Positions 1 to 8,749 of a stretch of DNA of 64,000 bases are shown piece by piece. The notes beneath the pieces were generated by a model. It ran no database searches. It saw only the letters and a program-made list of their open reading frames with translations, and had not been told where the DNA came from. The DNA is from Spirosoma sp. KUDC1026. GTDB taxonomy: Bacteria > Bacteroidota > Bacteroidia > Cytophagales > Spirosomataceae. Positions within the stretch are counted from its first letter, which is position 1, and every line of letters starts with the position of its first letter. Both the position numbers and the translations under genes were made by a program. The DNA lies in the NCBI RefSeq assembly GCF_013375035.1, contig NZ_CP056032.1, positions 2,278,001 through 2,342,000 on the forward strand, written 5' to 3'.

Positions 1-1
1 A

Positions 2-664
2 CTTTTTTTAGGAGCAATGGGACGAGACAAGTCTTTCTTGTTAGTTGAAAAAGGAATAAAACTTCCTTCTGACTTTGATGGTATCTATATGCCTCGTTTC
101 GAAGGAAATGACGATGGTAGTATAGAAGGTGCATGTCGGGAATACGCATCAAAGATAGAAGAGCATTATAGACTTGGTCACTTGAGTCTATATCCAACTA
201 CTGCTTTAGCAATCGGTTACTACAAAAACTTTGTTTCAGGTTTAGTTGATAGTATACAAAATGCTGATACTCTCGAGATTGATGGTGTACGCTTTACTGA
301 TTTTACTTTAAAAGTTGTCGTACCTAGTGATTTGCAAGGGATGATAAGGGAAAAAGCTTCAATGTTTTATAGACGTCACGGATTTGTTGAAAACGCAATG
401 AAGACAAGGTTCCGTAAACATCCTGCTTGGTTTCAGCTTGATTCTAAAAACGCACCACATGCTATTATGTATGATATGCCAAGTACATTAACTGGTATTG
501 ATGATGCGATAGAGATGATTTTGCAAAAAGGGCATCAGGGTAGAACCAAAATGCAAGAAATTATTGAACAAAGAGAACTTAACAACTTTAGAAGAGTTTT
601 ACAAATACAACTTGATAAAAGCCCTTTTGCTAAATCGACTGTAGAAATAATTGATGAATTTTAG
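2..664 (+). CDS. TIR-STING CBASS effector, 3' part (5' end outside window)
   Basis: The reading frame is open to the left edge (LFLGA precedes the first Met at 17), so the gene is truncated by the window. The visible start matches the end of a CAP12/Pycsar-type TIR domain: GAMGRDKSFLLVEKG, then LPSDFDGI, residues 1-23 counted from that Met. From about residue 58 to the end (215) the protein looks like a prokaryotic STING domain: YPTTALAIGYYKNF at 59-72, a strand TLKVVVPSDL at 97-106, and a C-terminal helix-rich part ending in IIDEF. In this family STING binds a cyclic dinucleotide made by a CdnE-type cyclase, filaments form, and TIR degrades NAD+ to abort phage infection; that role is family knowledge. 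The cyclase would lie upstream, outside the window. The gene is clearly more AT-rich than the core genes, which suggests transfer. Catalytic TIR residues are not visible. A different TIR-linked sensor domain is the main alternative. Confidence 0.8.
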   Translation, partial: LFLGAMGRDKSFLLVEKGIKLPSDFDGIYMPRFEGNDDGSIEGACREYASKIEEHYRLGHLSLYPTTALAIGYYKNFVSGLVDSIQNADTLEIDGVRFTDFTLKVVVPSDLQGMIREKASMFYRRHGFVENAMKTRFRKHPAWFQLDSKNAPHAIMYDMPSTLTGIDDAIEMILQKGHQGRTKMQEIIEQRELNNFRRVLQIQLDKSPFAKSTVEIIDEF

Positions 665-810
665 TTGTAAATATTACTCAGTTATGCATAGAATCTGTGT
701 CAGTTGTAACCAATGCTGTACATAATGGAATGCCGCTATGACCTGCTCCCTGGATGATCCAGAAGGCTGCGAAATGTGCGGAAGTTAGTCGAGTAGCTAT
801 AAAGAATGTA

Positions 811-840
811 GTAAGACCCCGCCTAAAAACGGGGTCTTAC
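811..840 (+). terminator. Perfect hairpin downstream of TIR-STING
   Basis: An 11-bp perfect stem (GTAAGACCCCG and its complement) encloses an 8-nt A-rich loop. No clear T-run follows on the plus strand, so termination is likely but may be inefficient. It separates the effector from the next module. Confidence 0.55.
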
Positions 841-905
841 TGTTAAAGCACTTTGCTGTGACTGAAGAAACATTCGTATTTTGTTTCGTTATTAACCTAG
901 CTCAT

Positions 906-1118
906 ATGCAACCACGCCTAGATCGCACGGCTTTTCATGCTGGGACGCATGAAGAAACAGAACAGTATCATGACCGCTGTCAGCCGAAAACACATGTCGA
1001 ACGGTTACAGGCTGCTGCTTATCTAAATAGCGTTGCCTTCAATTATGATTTAAACGATCCTCCTCGACTGGACCGGACGTTGTTCACCGGACGGCGCCAT
1101 ATTAACCGCAATGGCTAA
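906..1118 (+). CDS. Small conserved partner protein of nucleotidyltransferase module (70 aa)
   Basis: I chose the ATG at 906; an in-frame GTG at 858 would add 16 residues that look non-conserved. The protein carries the motif PRLDRT-[AL]-F twice, near the N-terminus (residues 3-10) and near the C-terminus (about 48-55), with a helical middle (VERLQAAAYLNSVAF). I recall similar small proteins with this LDRT-F signature directly upstream of nucleotidyltransferase genes in Bacteroidota. Its stop codon overlaps the start of the next gene by 8 bp, so the two are almost certainly co-translated. Function is unknown. An antitoxin or regulatory partner role is an inference from the coupling and small size. 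Confidence 0.65.
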   Translation: MQPRLDRTAFHAGTHEETEQYHDRCQPKTHVERLQAAAYLNSVAFNYDLNDPPRLDRTLFTGRRHINRNG

Positions 1119-1569
1119 TATTTTCAACCTGGACTTTCGGGATTTTCTGCAGGCACTACGCCATCAGCAGGTCAAGTATATTTTAGTTGGTGGTTACTCC
1201 GTCATTCTGCACGGTTACAGTCGTACTACGGGCGATATGGACGTATGGGTTGAAAAAACGTCTGAGAATTATAGCCGACTGGAAAGAGCATTTCTTGAGT
1301 TTGGAATGCCAACATTTGATATGACGTCGGACAACTTCCTTAATAATAGCAATTTTGATGTTTTTACGTTTGGTCGCCAGCCTGTTGCGATTGATATCAT
1401 TACGGCTATTAAAGGTTTAGAATTCAAGGCTGCCTTTGAGCAGGCAAAGGATATTGAAGTAGAAGGGTTAGTCATTCGGCTTATTCACTACAATGATCTT
1501 ATAAAAGCTAAGAAAGCTGCTGGTCGTCCCCGCGATATCAATGACATCGATCATCTGACTAGGAAGTAG
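1111..1569 (+). CDS. Nucleotidyltransferase-fold protein (MNT/AbiEii-like), 152 aa
   Basis: The sequence shows the minimal nucleotidyltransferase signature: GG at residues 27-28 in VGGYSVILHGYSR, the paired acidic residues D42 and D44 in GDMDVWV, and a third candidate carboxylate D94 in VAIDII. This is the Pol-beta-superfamily active site used to transfer NMP to protein, RNA or small molecules. The C-terminal half ends in a Lys/Arg-rich helix (LIKAKKAAGRPRDINDIDHL), usual for the stand-alone bacterial family. It overlaps its small upstream partner by 8 bp. The pair lies next to the TIR-STING gene, so it may belong to the same accessory or defence patch; target and activity are not known. A weak hairpin with 7-bp outer arms (1591-1635) follows. 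Confidence 0.8.
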   Translation: MANIFNLDFRDFLQALRHQQVKYILVGGYSVILHGYSRTTGDMDVWVEKTSENYSRLERAFLEFGMPTFDMTSDNFLNNSNFDVFTFGRQPVAIDIITAIKGLEFKAAFEQAKDIEVEGLVIRLIHYNDLIKAKKAAGRPRDINDIDHLTRK

Positions 1570-1671
1570 TTCATAGTTGAGAATTGTTATGTAAGTAGTA
1601 CGCCGTGCGGTAAAAAGCCCCGCCATAGTACTTACGCAATAGATTGATAGCTTTGGGCTCAATCTATTCGC

Positions 1672-3393
1672 ATGAATCGACGTACGTTCCTCGAACAACT
1701 ATCGGCCGGGAGTGGCGCGGCATTAGCTGCTCCTCTGTTAACGCTTCCTTCTTTTGAGACACAGGCCAGTTCTCGGCTGATATCCAGCAACCCGACCGGT
1801 TACTCCGCTGATGTGATTATTGCCGGTGGCGGCCTTGGTGGTTGCGCGGCTGCCCTGGGCGCGCTGCGAAATGGCCTGACCGTTGTGTTGACCGAAGAAA
1901 CGGACTGGATTGGGGGGCAATTGACCCAGCAGGGTGTCCCACCCGATGAACACCAGTGGATTGAAACGCACGGGGCTACCCAACTTTACCGCGATCTGCG
2001 CACCGCCATCCGGCAGTATTACGTCCAGCATTATCCCTTGACCGACGAAGCCCGGAAACGTCCGCATTTGAATCCGGGTGACGGGGCTGTATCCCGTTTG
2101 TGTCACGAACCGCGTGTGGCGCTCGCGGCTTTGTATCAGCTGCTAATGCCGTACTTGAGCTCGGGCAAATTGACGCTTCTACTGGAGCACAAAATCATTG
2201 GGGCTGACGTTGATGGTGATACGGTCCGGGCGTTGAAAGCCGTCAACCAGCGTAGCGGCAGGGACTATATTCTGGCGGGTCCGTATTTCGTCGACGCCAC
2301 CGAACTGGGCGATTTGCTGCCCTTGACAAAAACCGAGTTCGTCACGGGAGCCGAGTCGCAGAAGGAAACCCGCGAATTACACGCGCCCGAAAAAGCCGAT
2401 CCGAACAGCTGCCAAGCGTTTACAATGTGCTTTGCGATGGACTACGTGCCCGGCCGGAACTACGTTGGCCCTAAGCCTAAAGACTACGCCTTCTGGCAGC
2501 GTTACGTGCCCAACGTAACACCCGCCTGGTCGGGGAAACTGCTAAGTCTGAGCTACTCCAACCCAAAAACTCTTGAACCAAAACAACTGGGTTTCCACCC
2601 GGAAGGGATCAGCACGGGTGAGACGCTGAATTTGTGGAACTACCGCCGGATTATCAGCAAAGCCAACTTCAAGCCGGGGACTTACGCCGGAGATATCTCC
2701 AGCGTGAACTGGCCGCAGAACGACTATATCCTGGGAAACCTGATCGGAGCCAGCGACAAGGAGTTCAGGAAGCACGTTGACAACGCCAAACAGTTGAGTC
2801 TGTCGCTGTTGTATTGGTTACAGACCGAAGCGCCCCGCCCGGATGGGGGACAGGGCTGGCCCGGCCTGCGTCTGCGCCAGGACATTATAGGTACGGAAGA
2901 CGGGCTGGCTAAATACCCCTATATCCGCGAATCACGTCGGATCAAATCCGTGTTTACCGTGCTGGAAGAACACGTTGGTGCGGATAATCGAGCCTTGATT
3001 ACAGGGAAGAAAACCGGCAACACAGCCGCCGATTTCTACGACAGCGTTGGCGTGGGCTACTACCACATTGATCTGCACCCCAGCAGCAGTGGCAACAATT
3101 ACATCGATTTCAGCTCGCTGCCGTTTCAGATACCGCTGGGTGCACTAATTCCCCAACGCGTAAAAAATTTACTACCTGCCAACAAAAATATCGGTACGAC
3201 GCACCTGACCAATGGTTGTTACCGCCTGCACCCGGTGGAGTGGAGCATTGGCGAAGCAGTAGGTATGCTGGTGGCGTATTCGCTGAGTAAAAAAGTGGGG
3301 CCCCGCGCCGTTCGGGAGAACGAACAACATCTCCAGAATTTTCAGAAAATGGTACGATCACAGGGCATTGAAACCCACTGGCCTAAAGCGTAG
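1672..3393 (+). CDS. FAD-dependent oxidoreductase with Tat-like signal
   Basis: The N-terminus (MNRRTFLEQL, then an Ala/Leu-rich hydrophobic stretch) has a twin-arginine and looks like a Tat leader, so periplasmic export of the folded flavoprotein is likely. A Rossmann dinucleotide-binding motif follows at about residues 49-80 (VIIAGGGLGG, then an acidic E at a strand end, then WIGGQLTQQG). This layout matches the FAD_oxidored family (PF12831-type), often annotated as FAD-dependent oxidoreductase or xanthan-lyase-like in Bacteroidota. The C-terminal part contains TTHLTNGCYRLHPVEWSIGEA, typical for closure of the FAD site in this family. Substrate is unknown. The gene is monocistronic, with about 120 bp of AT-rich sequence before the next gene. 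Confidence 0.8.
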   Translation: MNRRTFLEQLSAGSGAALAAPLLTLPSFETQASSRLISSNPTGYSADVIIAGGGLGGCAAALGALRNGLTVVLTEETDWIGGQLTQQGVPPDEHQWIETHGATQLYRDLRTAIRQYYVQHYPLTDEARKRPHLNPGDGAVSRLCHEPRVALAALYQLLMPYLSSGKLTLLLEHKIIGADVDGDTVRALKAVNQRSGRDYILAGPYFVDATELGDLLPLTKTEFVTGAESQKETRELHAPEKADPNSCQAFTMCFAMDYVPGRNYVGPKPKDYAFWQRYVPNVTPAWSGKLLSLSYSNPKTLEPKQLGFHPEGISTGETLNLWNYRRIISKANFKPGTYAGDISSVNWPQNDYILGNLIGASDKEFRKHVDNAKQLSLSLLYWLQTEAPRPDGGQGWPGLRLRQDIIGTEDGLAKYPYIRESRRIKSVFTVLEEHVGADNRALITGKKTGNTAADFYDSVGVGYYHIDLHPSSSGNNYIDFSSLPFQIPLGALIPQRVKNLLPANKNIGTTHLTNGCYRLHPVEWSIGEAVGMLVAYSLSKKVGPRAVRENEQHLQNFQKMVRSQGIETHWPKA

Positions 3394-3514
3394 GAATGGT
3401 CTATTCTTGGTAAATTTACCGTATTTTATTCCTTGTTAAGTGGTATTATTGGTGTAATAATTTTGTAAAGTGTTGTATTTGCCGTAATTAGCTTCTATTC
3501 TTTACTCGCTGAAA

Positions 3515-5131
3515 ATGATTGCCCAATTCGCCACTCTTTCGTTTTACCAACCGGTACGTAGTAAACCTCTCACTAATCGACTCATTCAGGCTGCTTTCTG
3601 GATTTGGGTGCTGCAACTTCCTCTCCAGGTAGTTGCCCAGAAACTGAGTCCGAAAACGATGGATGCGCTGGTCGACAAGCAACTATGGCCGACCGTCAAC
3701 GAACTGAGCGAATACGTAGCACTGCCCAACGACGCGGTCAACCCGGATGATATTACGAAAAACATCGCCTGGACCGAAAAGGCATTTGCCAAACGAGGTT
3801 TTACAACGAAGGTGTTGGCCACCAGCCACCAGCCTATCGTACTGGCCGAGAAGAAATTCCCGAAGGCGACGCAGACCGTGCTGTATTATTTTCACCTGGA
3901 TGGACAGCCCGTTCGGGCTAATGAGTGGAGCCAGAAAGATCCATTTGTTGCGGTGATGAAGGAGAAAACCAACACCGGCGAGTTCAGAGAAATGACGGGC
4001 AACGTAAGGCAGGGACCTGTTAACGACGAGTGGCGTTTGTTTGGCCGTTCCACCTCCGACGATAAAGGGCCTATCATCATGATGCTGAACGCGCTGGATA
4101 TTGTTCAGGCGCAGAAACAGACCCCGCCTTATAACATCAAAATTATCATCGATTCGGAAGAGGAAAAAGGTTCGCCGGGACTGAAAAGCGCCATCGACGC
4201 ACACAAAGACAAGCTGAAAGCCGACTACATGATTGTGATGGATGGGCCGATGCACACGTCCAATCGACCAACGTTGTCGTTTGGCTGCCGGGGCAATGCC
4301 GGTTTTACCATTACCACTTACGGGCCCGTTACCCCCCAGCATAGCGGTCATTACGGAAACTACGCGCCCAATCCGGCCTTCCGGCTAGCCCGGCTGATTG
4401 CGTCCATGAAAGATGAGCAGGGTAGGGCGCTGGTCGAGGGGTTTTACGATGGCATTACGTTCGACGATGAGAGCCGGAAAATTATGGCCGCTGTACCCGA
4501 TAAAAAAGAAGGTATCAACAAAAGCTTACTGATCGTCAACGAAGACAAAGTCGGGACAAGTTACCAGGAATCGCTGCAATACCCGTCGCTGAACGTGCGG
4601 GGCATGAAGTCGGCGGAGATTGGAAAAGGGGCGGCTACCATCGTACCGGCCGAGGCCACCGCTCTGTTCGATATTCGACTGGTGCCCGAAACCGACGGTC
4701 AGCGTATGGTTGACCTGGTGAAAAAGCACATTGAAAAGCAGGGCTATACCGTGCTCGATCACGCGCCCACGCCCGAAGAACGGCTTAAATACGACCAGAT
4801 CGTTTTCTTTGAAGGCAACGCTGGTACGCCCGCCTTTCGGACCGACATCAATAGCTCCATTGGCCGTTGGCTGCGGGAATCGATTAATCGGAGTTTTGAG
4901 CAGGACCCCGTTATGATCCGGATTATGGGCGGTACTGTCCCGGTCGTGCCCTTTATTCAGGCGCTAAACATTTCGGCCGTCATTGTACCGCTGGTGAACA
5001 TGGATAATAACCAGCACAGCCCGAATGAAAACCTGCGGCTGGGAAATCTCAGAACTGGTATCAAGACCTGCCTGTCGCTGTTAACAACGCCCCTTACTTC
5101 TTCCCCAGCTCAATCACCTGCATATCGCTGA
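3515..5131 (+). CDS. M20-family metallopeptidase, exported
   Basis: After a 42-residue leader with a hydrophobic core ending in VVAQ, the protein shows the di-zinc ligands of the M20 family: YFHLDGQP (H127, D129), GRSTSDDKGP (D182/D183), DSEEEKGSPG (catalytic and metal Glu around 215-217), an Asp in MDGPM, and a late His in NNQHSPNENL. A dimerisation domain lies between. At 538 aa it fits exported M20/M25/M40 dipeptidase-like enzymes. It probably cleaves small peptides or acylated amino acids in the periplasm; the exact substrate is unknown. Its last 38 bp overlap the 3' end of the convergent phosphoesterase gene. Confidence 0.85.
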   Translation: MIAQFATLSFYQPVRSKPLTNRLIQAAFWIWVLQLPLQVVAQKLSPKTMDALVDKQLWPTVNELSEYVALPNDAVNPDDITKNIAWTEKAFAKRGFTTKVLATSHQPIVLAEKKFPKATQTVLYYFHLDGQPVRANEWSQKDPFVAVMKEKTNTGEFREMTGNVRQGPVNDEWRLFGRSTSDDKGPIIMMLNALDIVQAQKQTPPYNIKIIIDSEEEKGSPGLKSAIDAHKDKLKADYMIVMDGPMHTSNRPTLSFGCRGNAGFTITTYGPVTPQHSGHYGNYAPNPAFRLARLIASMKDEQGRALVEGFYDGITFDDESRKIMAAVPDKKEGINKSLLIVNEDKVGTSYQESLQYPSLNVRGMKSAEIGKGAATIVPAEATALFDIRLVPETDGQRMVDLVKKHIEKQGYTVLDHAPTPEERLKYDQIVFFEGNAGTPAFRTDINSSIGRWLRESINRSFEQDPVMIRIMGGTVPVVPFIQALNISAVIVPLVNMDNNQHSPNENLRLGNLRTGIKTCLSLLTTPLTSSPAQSPAYR

Positions 5132-5585
5132 TGCGTCCGGCGTCGAGGGTAAATCGAATGGCGGTGCGCATTTTATGAAAACCCGTTTTGCCTGCCGCGC
5201 CAGGGTTGAGGTACAGCATGTTGTTCAGCGTAGCGTCGCGCAAAACTTTCAGAATGTGCGAGTGGCCGCAAACAAACAGATCCGGGGGGGCTGCCTGCAA
5301 AATAGGCCGTACCTCCGGATTATAGCGGGGGGGCGCTCCGCCAATGTGCGTCATCCAGACGGTAAACCCTTCAATTGTAAACCGCTGATTGGCGGGCAAA
5401 TCGCTGCTTACCGGATCAATATTTCCACTAATGATACGTAGCGGACGGAAGTCCCGCAGCTGTGTTAGCACGTCCAGCGCGCCCACATCGCCCGCGTGCC
5501 ATACTTCGTCGCAGGCGTCGAAGTGGTTGAAAAGCTGGGGGTCCAGGTAACTGTGCGTATCGGAGAGTAAGCCAATGCGGGTCAT
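5094..5585 (-). CDS. YfcE/MJ0936-type metallophosphoesterase
   Basis: I start at the Met of MTRIGLLSDTHSY (5585), because the 12 residues upstream in the longer frame do not fit the family. The calcineurin-like metal-binding blocks appear in order: SDTHSYLDP (D and H ligands), WHAGDVG, SGNID, THIGG and CGHSHILK. The length of about 163 aa is normal for YfcE-like phosphodiesterases that act on small phosphodiesters. No signal peptide is seen, so it is cytoplasmic. Its 3' end overlaps the convergent M20 peptidase gene. The acyl-CoA ligase gene lies just upstream on the same strand, 66 bp away from this start. Confidence 0.85.
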   Translation of the reverse strand: MTRIGLLSDTHSYLDPQLFNHFDACDEVWHAGDVGALDVLTQLRDFRPLRIISGNIDPVSSDLPANQRFTIEGFTVWMTHIGGAPPRYNPEVRPILQAAPPDLFVCGHSHILKVLRDATLNNMLYLNPGAAGKTGFHKMRTAIRFTLDAGRISDMQVIELGKK

Positions 5586-5650
5586 ATCGATTGCGTAAAA
5601 GCGAGTGGCAAAAATCGACACTTTTTGCCACTCCTCTAGTATGGTCTGCC

Positions 5651-7333
5651 TTACGTGGTGGCCGTTGTTTTTGCCATCGTGCTATTCAAATCAGCGCGAA
5701 TTTGCTTTTTGTCAATCTTGCCAACGCTCGTTTTAGGAATAGCTGATACGATATGAACACTGTCGGGTACGTACCATTTGTTCAGCTCACCCTTGTCCAC
5801 CTTTGACTGTAGTTGCTGTTTGATGCTGACTTCGGTCAGTTCGAAGCCGGGTTTGGGAACAATCAGGGCATGGGGACGTTCGCCCCAGCGCTCGCTGGTG
5901 ATACCTACAACGGCTGATTCCGCAATGCCTTCCAACTGAGATAGTACGTTTTCCATATCCAGCGACGAAACCCACTCCCCGCCCGTTTTGATTACGTCTT
6001 TCAGCCGGTCGGCAATCTGCACCCAGTTGTCAGGTGAGATACTCGCCACATCGCCGGTATGCAGCCAGCCACCCTGCCAAAGCGCCACTTCCCGTTCGGG
6101 GTCTTGGTAATACCCCTGCGTGAGCCACGGAGCACGCACCAACAGTTCGCCTACCGACTGGCCATCGTGCGGTACGTCGTTCCCGGCATCGTCGAGCAAT
6201 TTAAATTCAACGAAGGGAGCCGTGCGCCCGGCCCGGGTACGCAAGGCAAGCTGTTCGTCGCCGGTTTGGTTACGTTCGGTATCGTTCAGGTGCGTAAGGG
6301 CCAGCACTGGAGCCGTTTCCGACATGCCGTAACCCTGGTAAATCTGAATGCCCATGGCTGTGGCGGCCTGCGCCAGACCCCGCGTGAGCGCCGAGCCGCC
6401 AATGATTACTTTCCAGTGACTCAAATCAACCTGTTGCGCAGCCGGGCAGGCCAGGATCATACCCATTACCGTTGGGACGCAGTGGGAGAGAGTGATCTGT
6501 TCGTTGCCCAGCAATTTTACCAGCATATCGGGCTCATACCGACCGGGATAGACCTGCTTGGTGGACAGCATTGTTGCCAGAAACGGGAACCCCCAGGCAT
6601 GAACGTGGAACATAGGCGTCAGAGGCATATACACATCCGACAGCGACGAAAACGGTACGGCCTGATAACCACAGACGTAGGTCGCCAGTCCCATCGTGTG
6701 CATGAACAGCTGCCGGTGTGAGAAATACACCCCTTTCGGGTTCCCGGTCGTACCCGTCGTGTAGAACGTAGTGGCCCAGGTATTCTCGTCAAAATCCGGA
6801 AAGTCGTAGTCGGGGGAGTTATCGGCCAGCAGGGCTTCGTACTCACCGGCAAAGTTGGCAGGAACGTCTGGCGTCGCGCCGGTATAGACTTTATCCGACA
6901 GCAGGACAAAGGACTCAACCGTTGTGAGCTGGTCCTGAACCGCGTTTAGAATCGGCAGAAAATCTTCGTGAATCAGCACCATCTTATCCTCTGCGTGATT
7001 CATCGTATAGAGAATCTGCGCGGGCGATAGCCGAACGTTTACCGTGTGCAGAATGGCCCCCAGACTCGTTACGCCGAAAAAGCATTCAAGATACCGGTGG
7101 CTATCCCAGTCCAGCACCGCTACAGTGTTCCCTGGCTGCACGCCCAGCGCTGTCAGCGCATTGGCCAACTGGCGAACGCGCTCGTTGAACCGGACGTAAT
7201 CCATCCGAAACAAATCCCGATAGATGATTTCCCGCTGCGGCTCATATTTCAGTGACTGAGCCAGCATGGATTTGATCAGAATGGGTGGCTCGTAGGCTTC
7301 TTCGGCCCGGGGAATCAGCTTGGTCTGGATCAT
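5651..7333 (-). CDS. Fatty-acyl-CoA synthetase (AMP-forming ligase)
   Basis: The adenylate-forming signature is clear: YTTGTTGNPKG at residues 191-201 (P-loop), YQGYGMSE (A5 motif), a TGD motif in GGWLHTGDVA, and the C-terminal catalytic lysine in PKTSVGKIDKKQ (about K539). The 560-aa length and the sequence around LTPMFHVHAWGFP fit the AlkK-like medium/long-chain acyl-CoA ligase group. It would activate a fatty acid with ATP and CoA for beta-oxidation or lipid synthesis. No membrane segments are visible. Chain-length preference cannot be read from the sequence. Confidence 0.87.
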   Translation of the reverse strand: MIQTKLIPRAEEAYEPPILIKSMLAQSLKYEPQREIIYRDLFRMDYVRFNERVRQLANALTALGVQPGNTVAVLDWDSHRYLECFFGVTSLGAILHTVNVRLSPAQILYTMNHAEDKMVLIHEDFLPILNAVQDQLTTVESFVLLSDKVYTGATPDVPANFAGEYEALLADNSPDYDFPDFDENTWATTFYTTGTTGNPKGVYFSHRQLFMHTMGLATYVCGYQAVPFSSLSDVYMPLTPMFHVHAWGFPFLATMLSTKQVYPGRYEPDMLVKLLGNEQITLSHCVPTVMGMILACPAAQQVDLSHWKVIIGGSALTRGLAQAATAMGIQIYQGYGMSETAPVLALTHLNDTERNQTGDEQLALRTRAGRTAPFVEFKLLDDAGNDVPHDGQSVGELLVRAPWLTQGYYQDPEREVALWQGGWLHTGDVASISPDNWVQIADRLKDVIKTGGEWVSSLDMENVLSQLEGIAESAVVGITSERWGERPHALIVPKPGFELTEVSIKQQLQSKVDKGELNKWYVPDSVHIVSAIPKTSVGKIDKKQIRADLNSTMAKTTATT

Positions 7334-7410
7334 GGCAAGTAGGGTTTTTCTTAGAACGAGTATGTACTACGTGAAATTAAACAATAGAAAGAAAAAATAG
7401 TAAATAAGAA

Positions 7411-7436
7411 AAGGCCCGGTCGCTAAACCGGGCCTT
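7411..7436 (-). terminator. Terminator of nucleoside transporter gene
   Basis: A 10-bp perfect stem (AAGGCCCGGT with its complement) and 6-nt loop is followed on the minus strand by a T-rich tract. It sits just after the stop codon of the transporter gene. Confidence 0.85.
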
Positions 7437-7462
7437 CGCCAGAAAAGATATACAAACAGAAC

Positions 7463-8704
7463 TTACAACAGCAATCCTGCCAGCGTAGCTGACATATAAC
7501 TGGCTAACGTACCGCAGATCAGTGCCTTGAAGCCCAGACGCGCCAGATCACTTCGGCGTTGGGGGGCCAGTTCGCCAATACCACCCACCTGAATGGCAAT
7601 GGAGCTGAAATTGGCAAAACCGCAAAGGGCAAAGCTGGTAATGGCGATGGTTTTGGGATCGAGCGTTTCCCGTACCTTGATTAATTCAAGGTACGCCACA
7701 AATTCATTGACCACCATTTTGGTACCCATCAGCGATCCGGCGATTTCGACATCTTTTGACGGTACGCCCATAGCCCAGGCGAAAACGGAAAATAGTTTGC
7801 CCAGCAGGAAATTCATGCTGAGGTTATCCATATTCAGGACGTAGAAGCCCAGCCGAAACAATAGGCTGTCGATCAGCGCAATCAGGGCAATGAAGCCAAT
7901 CAGCATGGCAATCACGTTGAAGCCAACTTTCAGGCCCTCGCTGGCACCGGCAGCAATAGCGTCGAGCAGGTTTGCGTGCGATTTCTTAATCTCAACCTTA
8001 ACGGTACCCTGCGTTTCGGAAACCTGCGTTTCGGGCATTACAATCTTACTGATCACCAGCGCGCCCGGAGCGGCCATGATACTGGCCGCCAGCAGATAAG
8101 GAGCCGGAACGCCCAGCGAGATGTACACGGCCAGAACCCCGCCGGCAATACAGGCAAACGAGCCCGTCATACTAGCCAGCAGCTCCGAGTTAGTCATGCC
8201 ATTCAGGTAGGGCTTGATCATAATCTGCGCTTCGACCTGTCCCACAAACGTACTGGCTACGTTTGACAAGGCCTCGGCACCGCTTACGCCCATCAGCCAC
8301 TTCATGGCCCGCGCCATAATGGCCACAACGCGCTGCATGATACCCAGGTGGTAGAAGATGTTAACGAGTACGGCTACGAAGATGATAGTTGGGATAATCT
8401 GAAAAAAGAAGATCAGGTTGTTGTCGCTCCCGAAGGCCTGGGAGAGCAGATATCGTTTAACAAGGGGGCCAAAAACGAACTCTGCCCCCGAACCTGCTTT
8501 CTGGAGCAGACGATCGACGTAATAACCGAGCCCCTGGAAGAGATCACGGCCAATATCTGTTTTAAGAACAAAGACGGCTAACCCGAACTGGAGGGCCAAA
8601 CCTACACCAACAGTGCGATAGTTGATGGCTTTGCGGTTATCGGAGAGGGCATAGGCAATACCCAGAATCAATACGATGCCAATAAGGCCTGTAAAACGAT
8701 CCAT
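7463..8704 (-). CDS. Concentrative nucleoside transporter (NupC/CNT family)
   Basis: The 413-aa protein is almost entirely hydrophobic, with about ten membrane segments. It contains blocks of the CNT family: the N-terminal gate, VFGPLV after GAEFVFG, FVGQVEAQIMIKPYL, a GGVLAVYISLG stretch, GTKMVVNEFVAYL and the final FALCGFANFSSIAIQVGG. CNT proteins import nucleosides in symport with protons or sodium; which ion is used here is not evident. The short hydrophilic insertion after the first half (SETQGTVKVEIKKSH) is usual in Bacteroidota members. The gene stands between its own terminator and that of ppk. Confidence 0.9.
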   Translation of the reverse strand: MDRFTGLIGIVLILGIAYALSDNRKAINYRTVGVGLALQFGLAVFVLKTDIGRDLFQGLGYYVDRLLQKAGSGAEFVFGPLVKRYLLSQAFGSDNNLIFFFQIIPTIIFVAVLVNIFYHLGIMQRVVAIMARAMKWLMGVSGAEALSNVASTFVGQVEAQIMIKPYLNGMTNSELLASMTGSFACIAGGVLAVYISLGVPAPYLLAASIMAAPGALVISKIVMPETQVSETQGTVKVEIKKSHANLLDAIAAGASEGLKVGFNVIAMLIGFIALIALIDSLLFRLGFYVLNMDNLSMNFLLGKLFSVFAWAMGVPSKDVEIAGSLMGTKMVVNEFVAYLELIKVRETLDPKTIAITSFALCGFANFSSIAIQVGGIGELAPQRRSDLARLGFKALICGTLASYMSATLAGLLL

Positions 8705-8749
8705 TCAATAATGACGAGCTTACGGTTAAGTTGGCGAAGTTACAAAGGA

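Noticed and set aside
6059-6721. A 220-codon plus-strand open frame
   Set aside because: It lies wholly inside the acyl-CoA ligase gene on the other strand; its translation has no family features, and the ligase has complete motifs.
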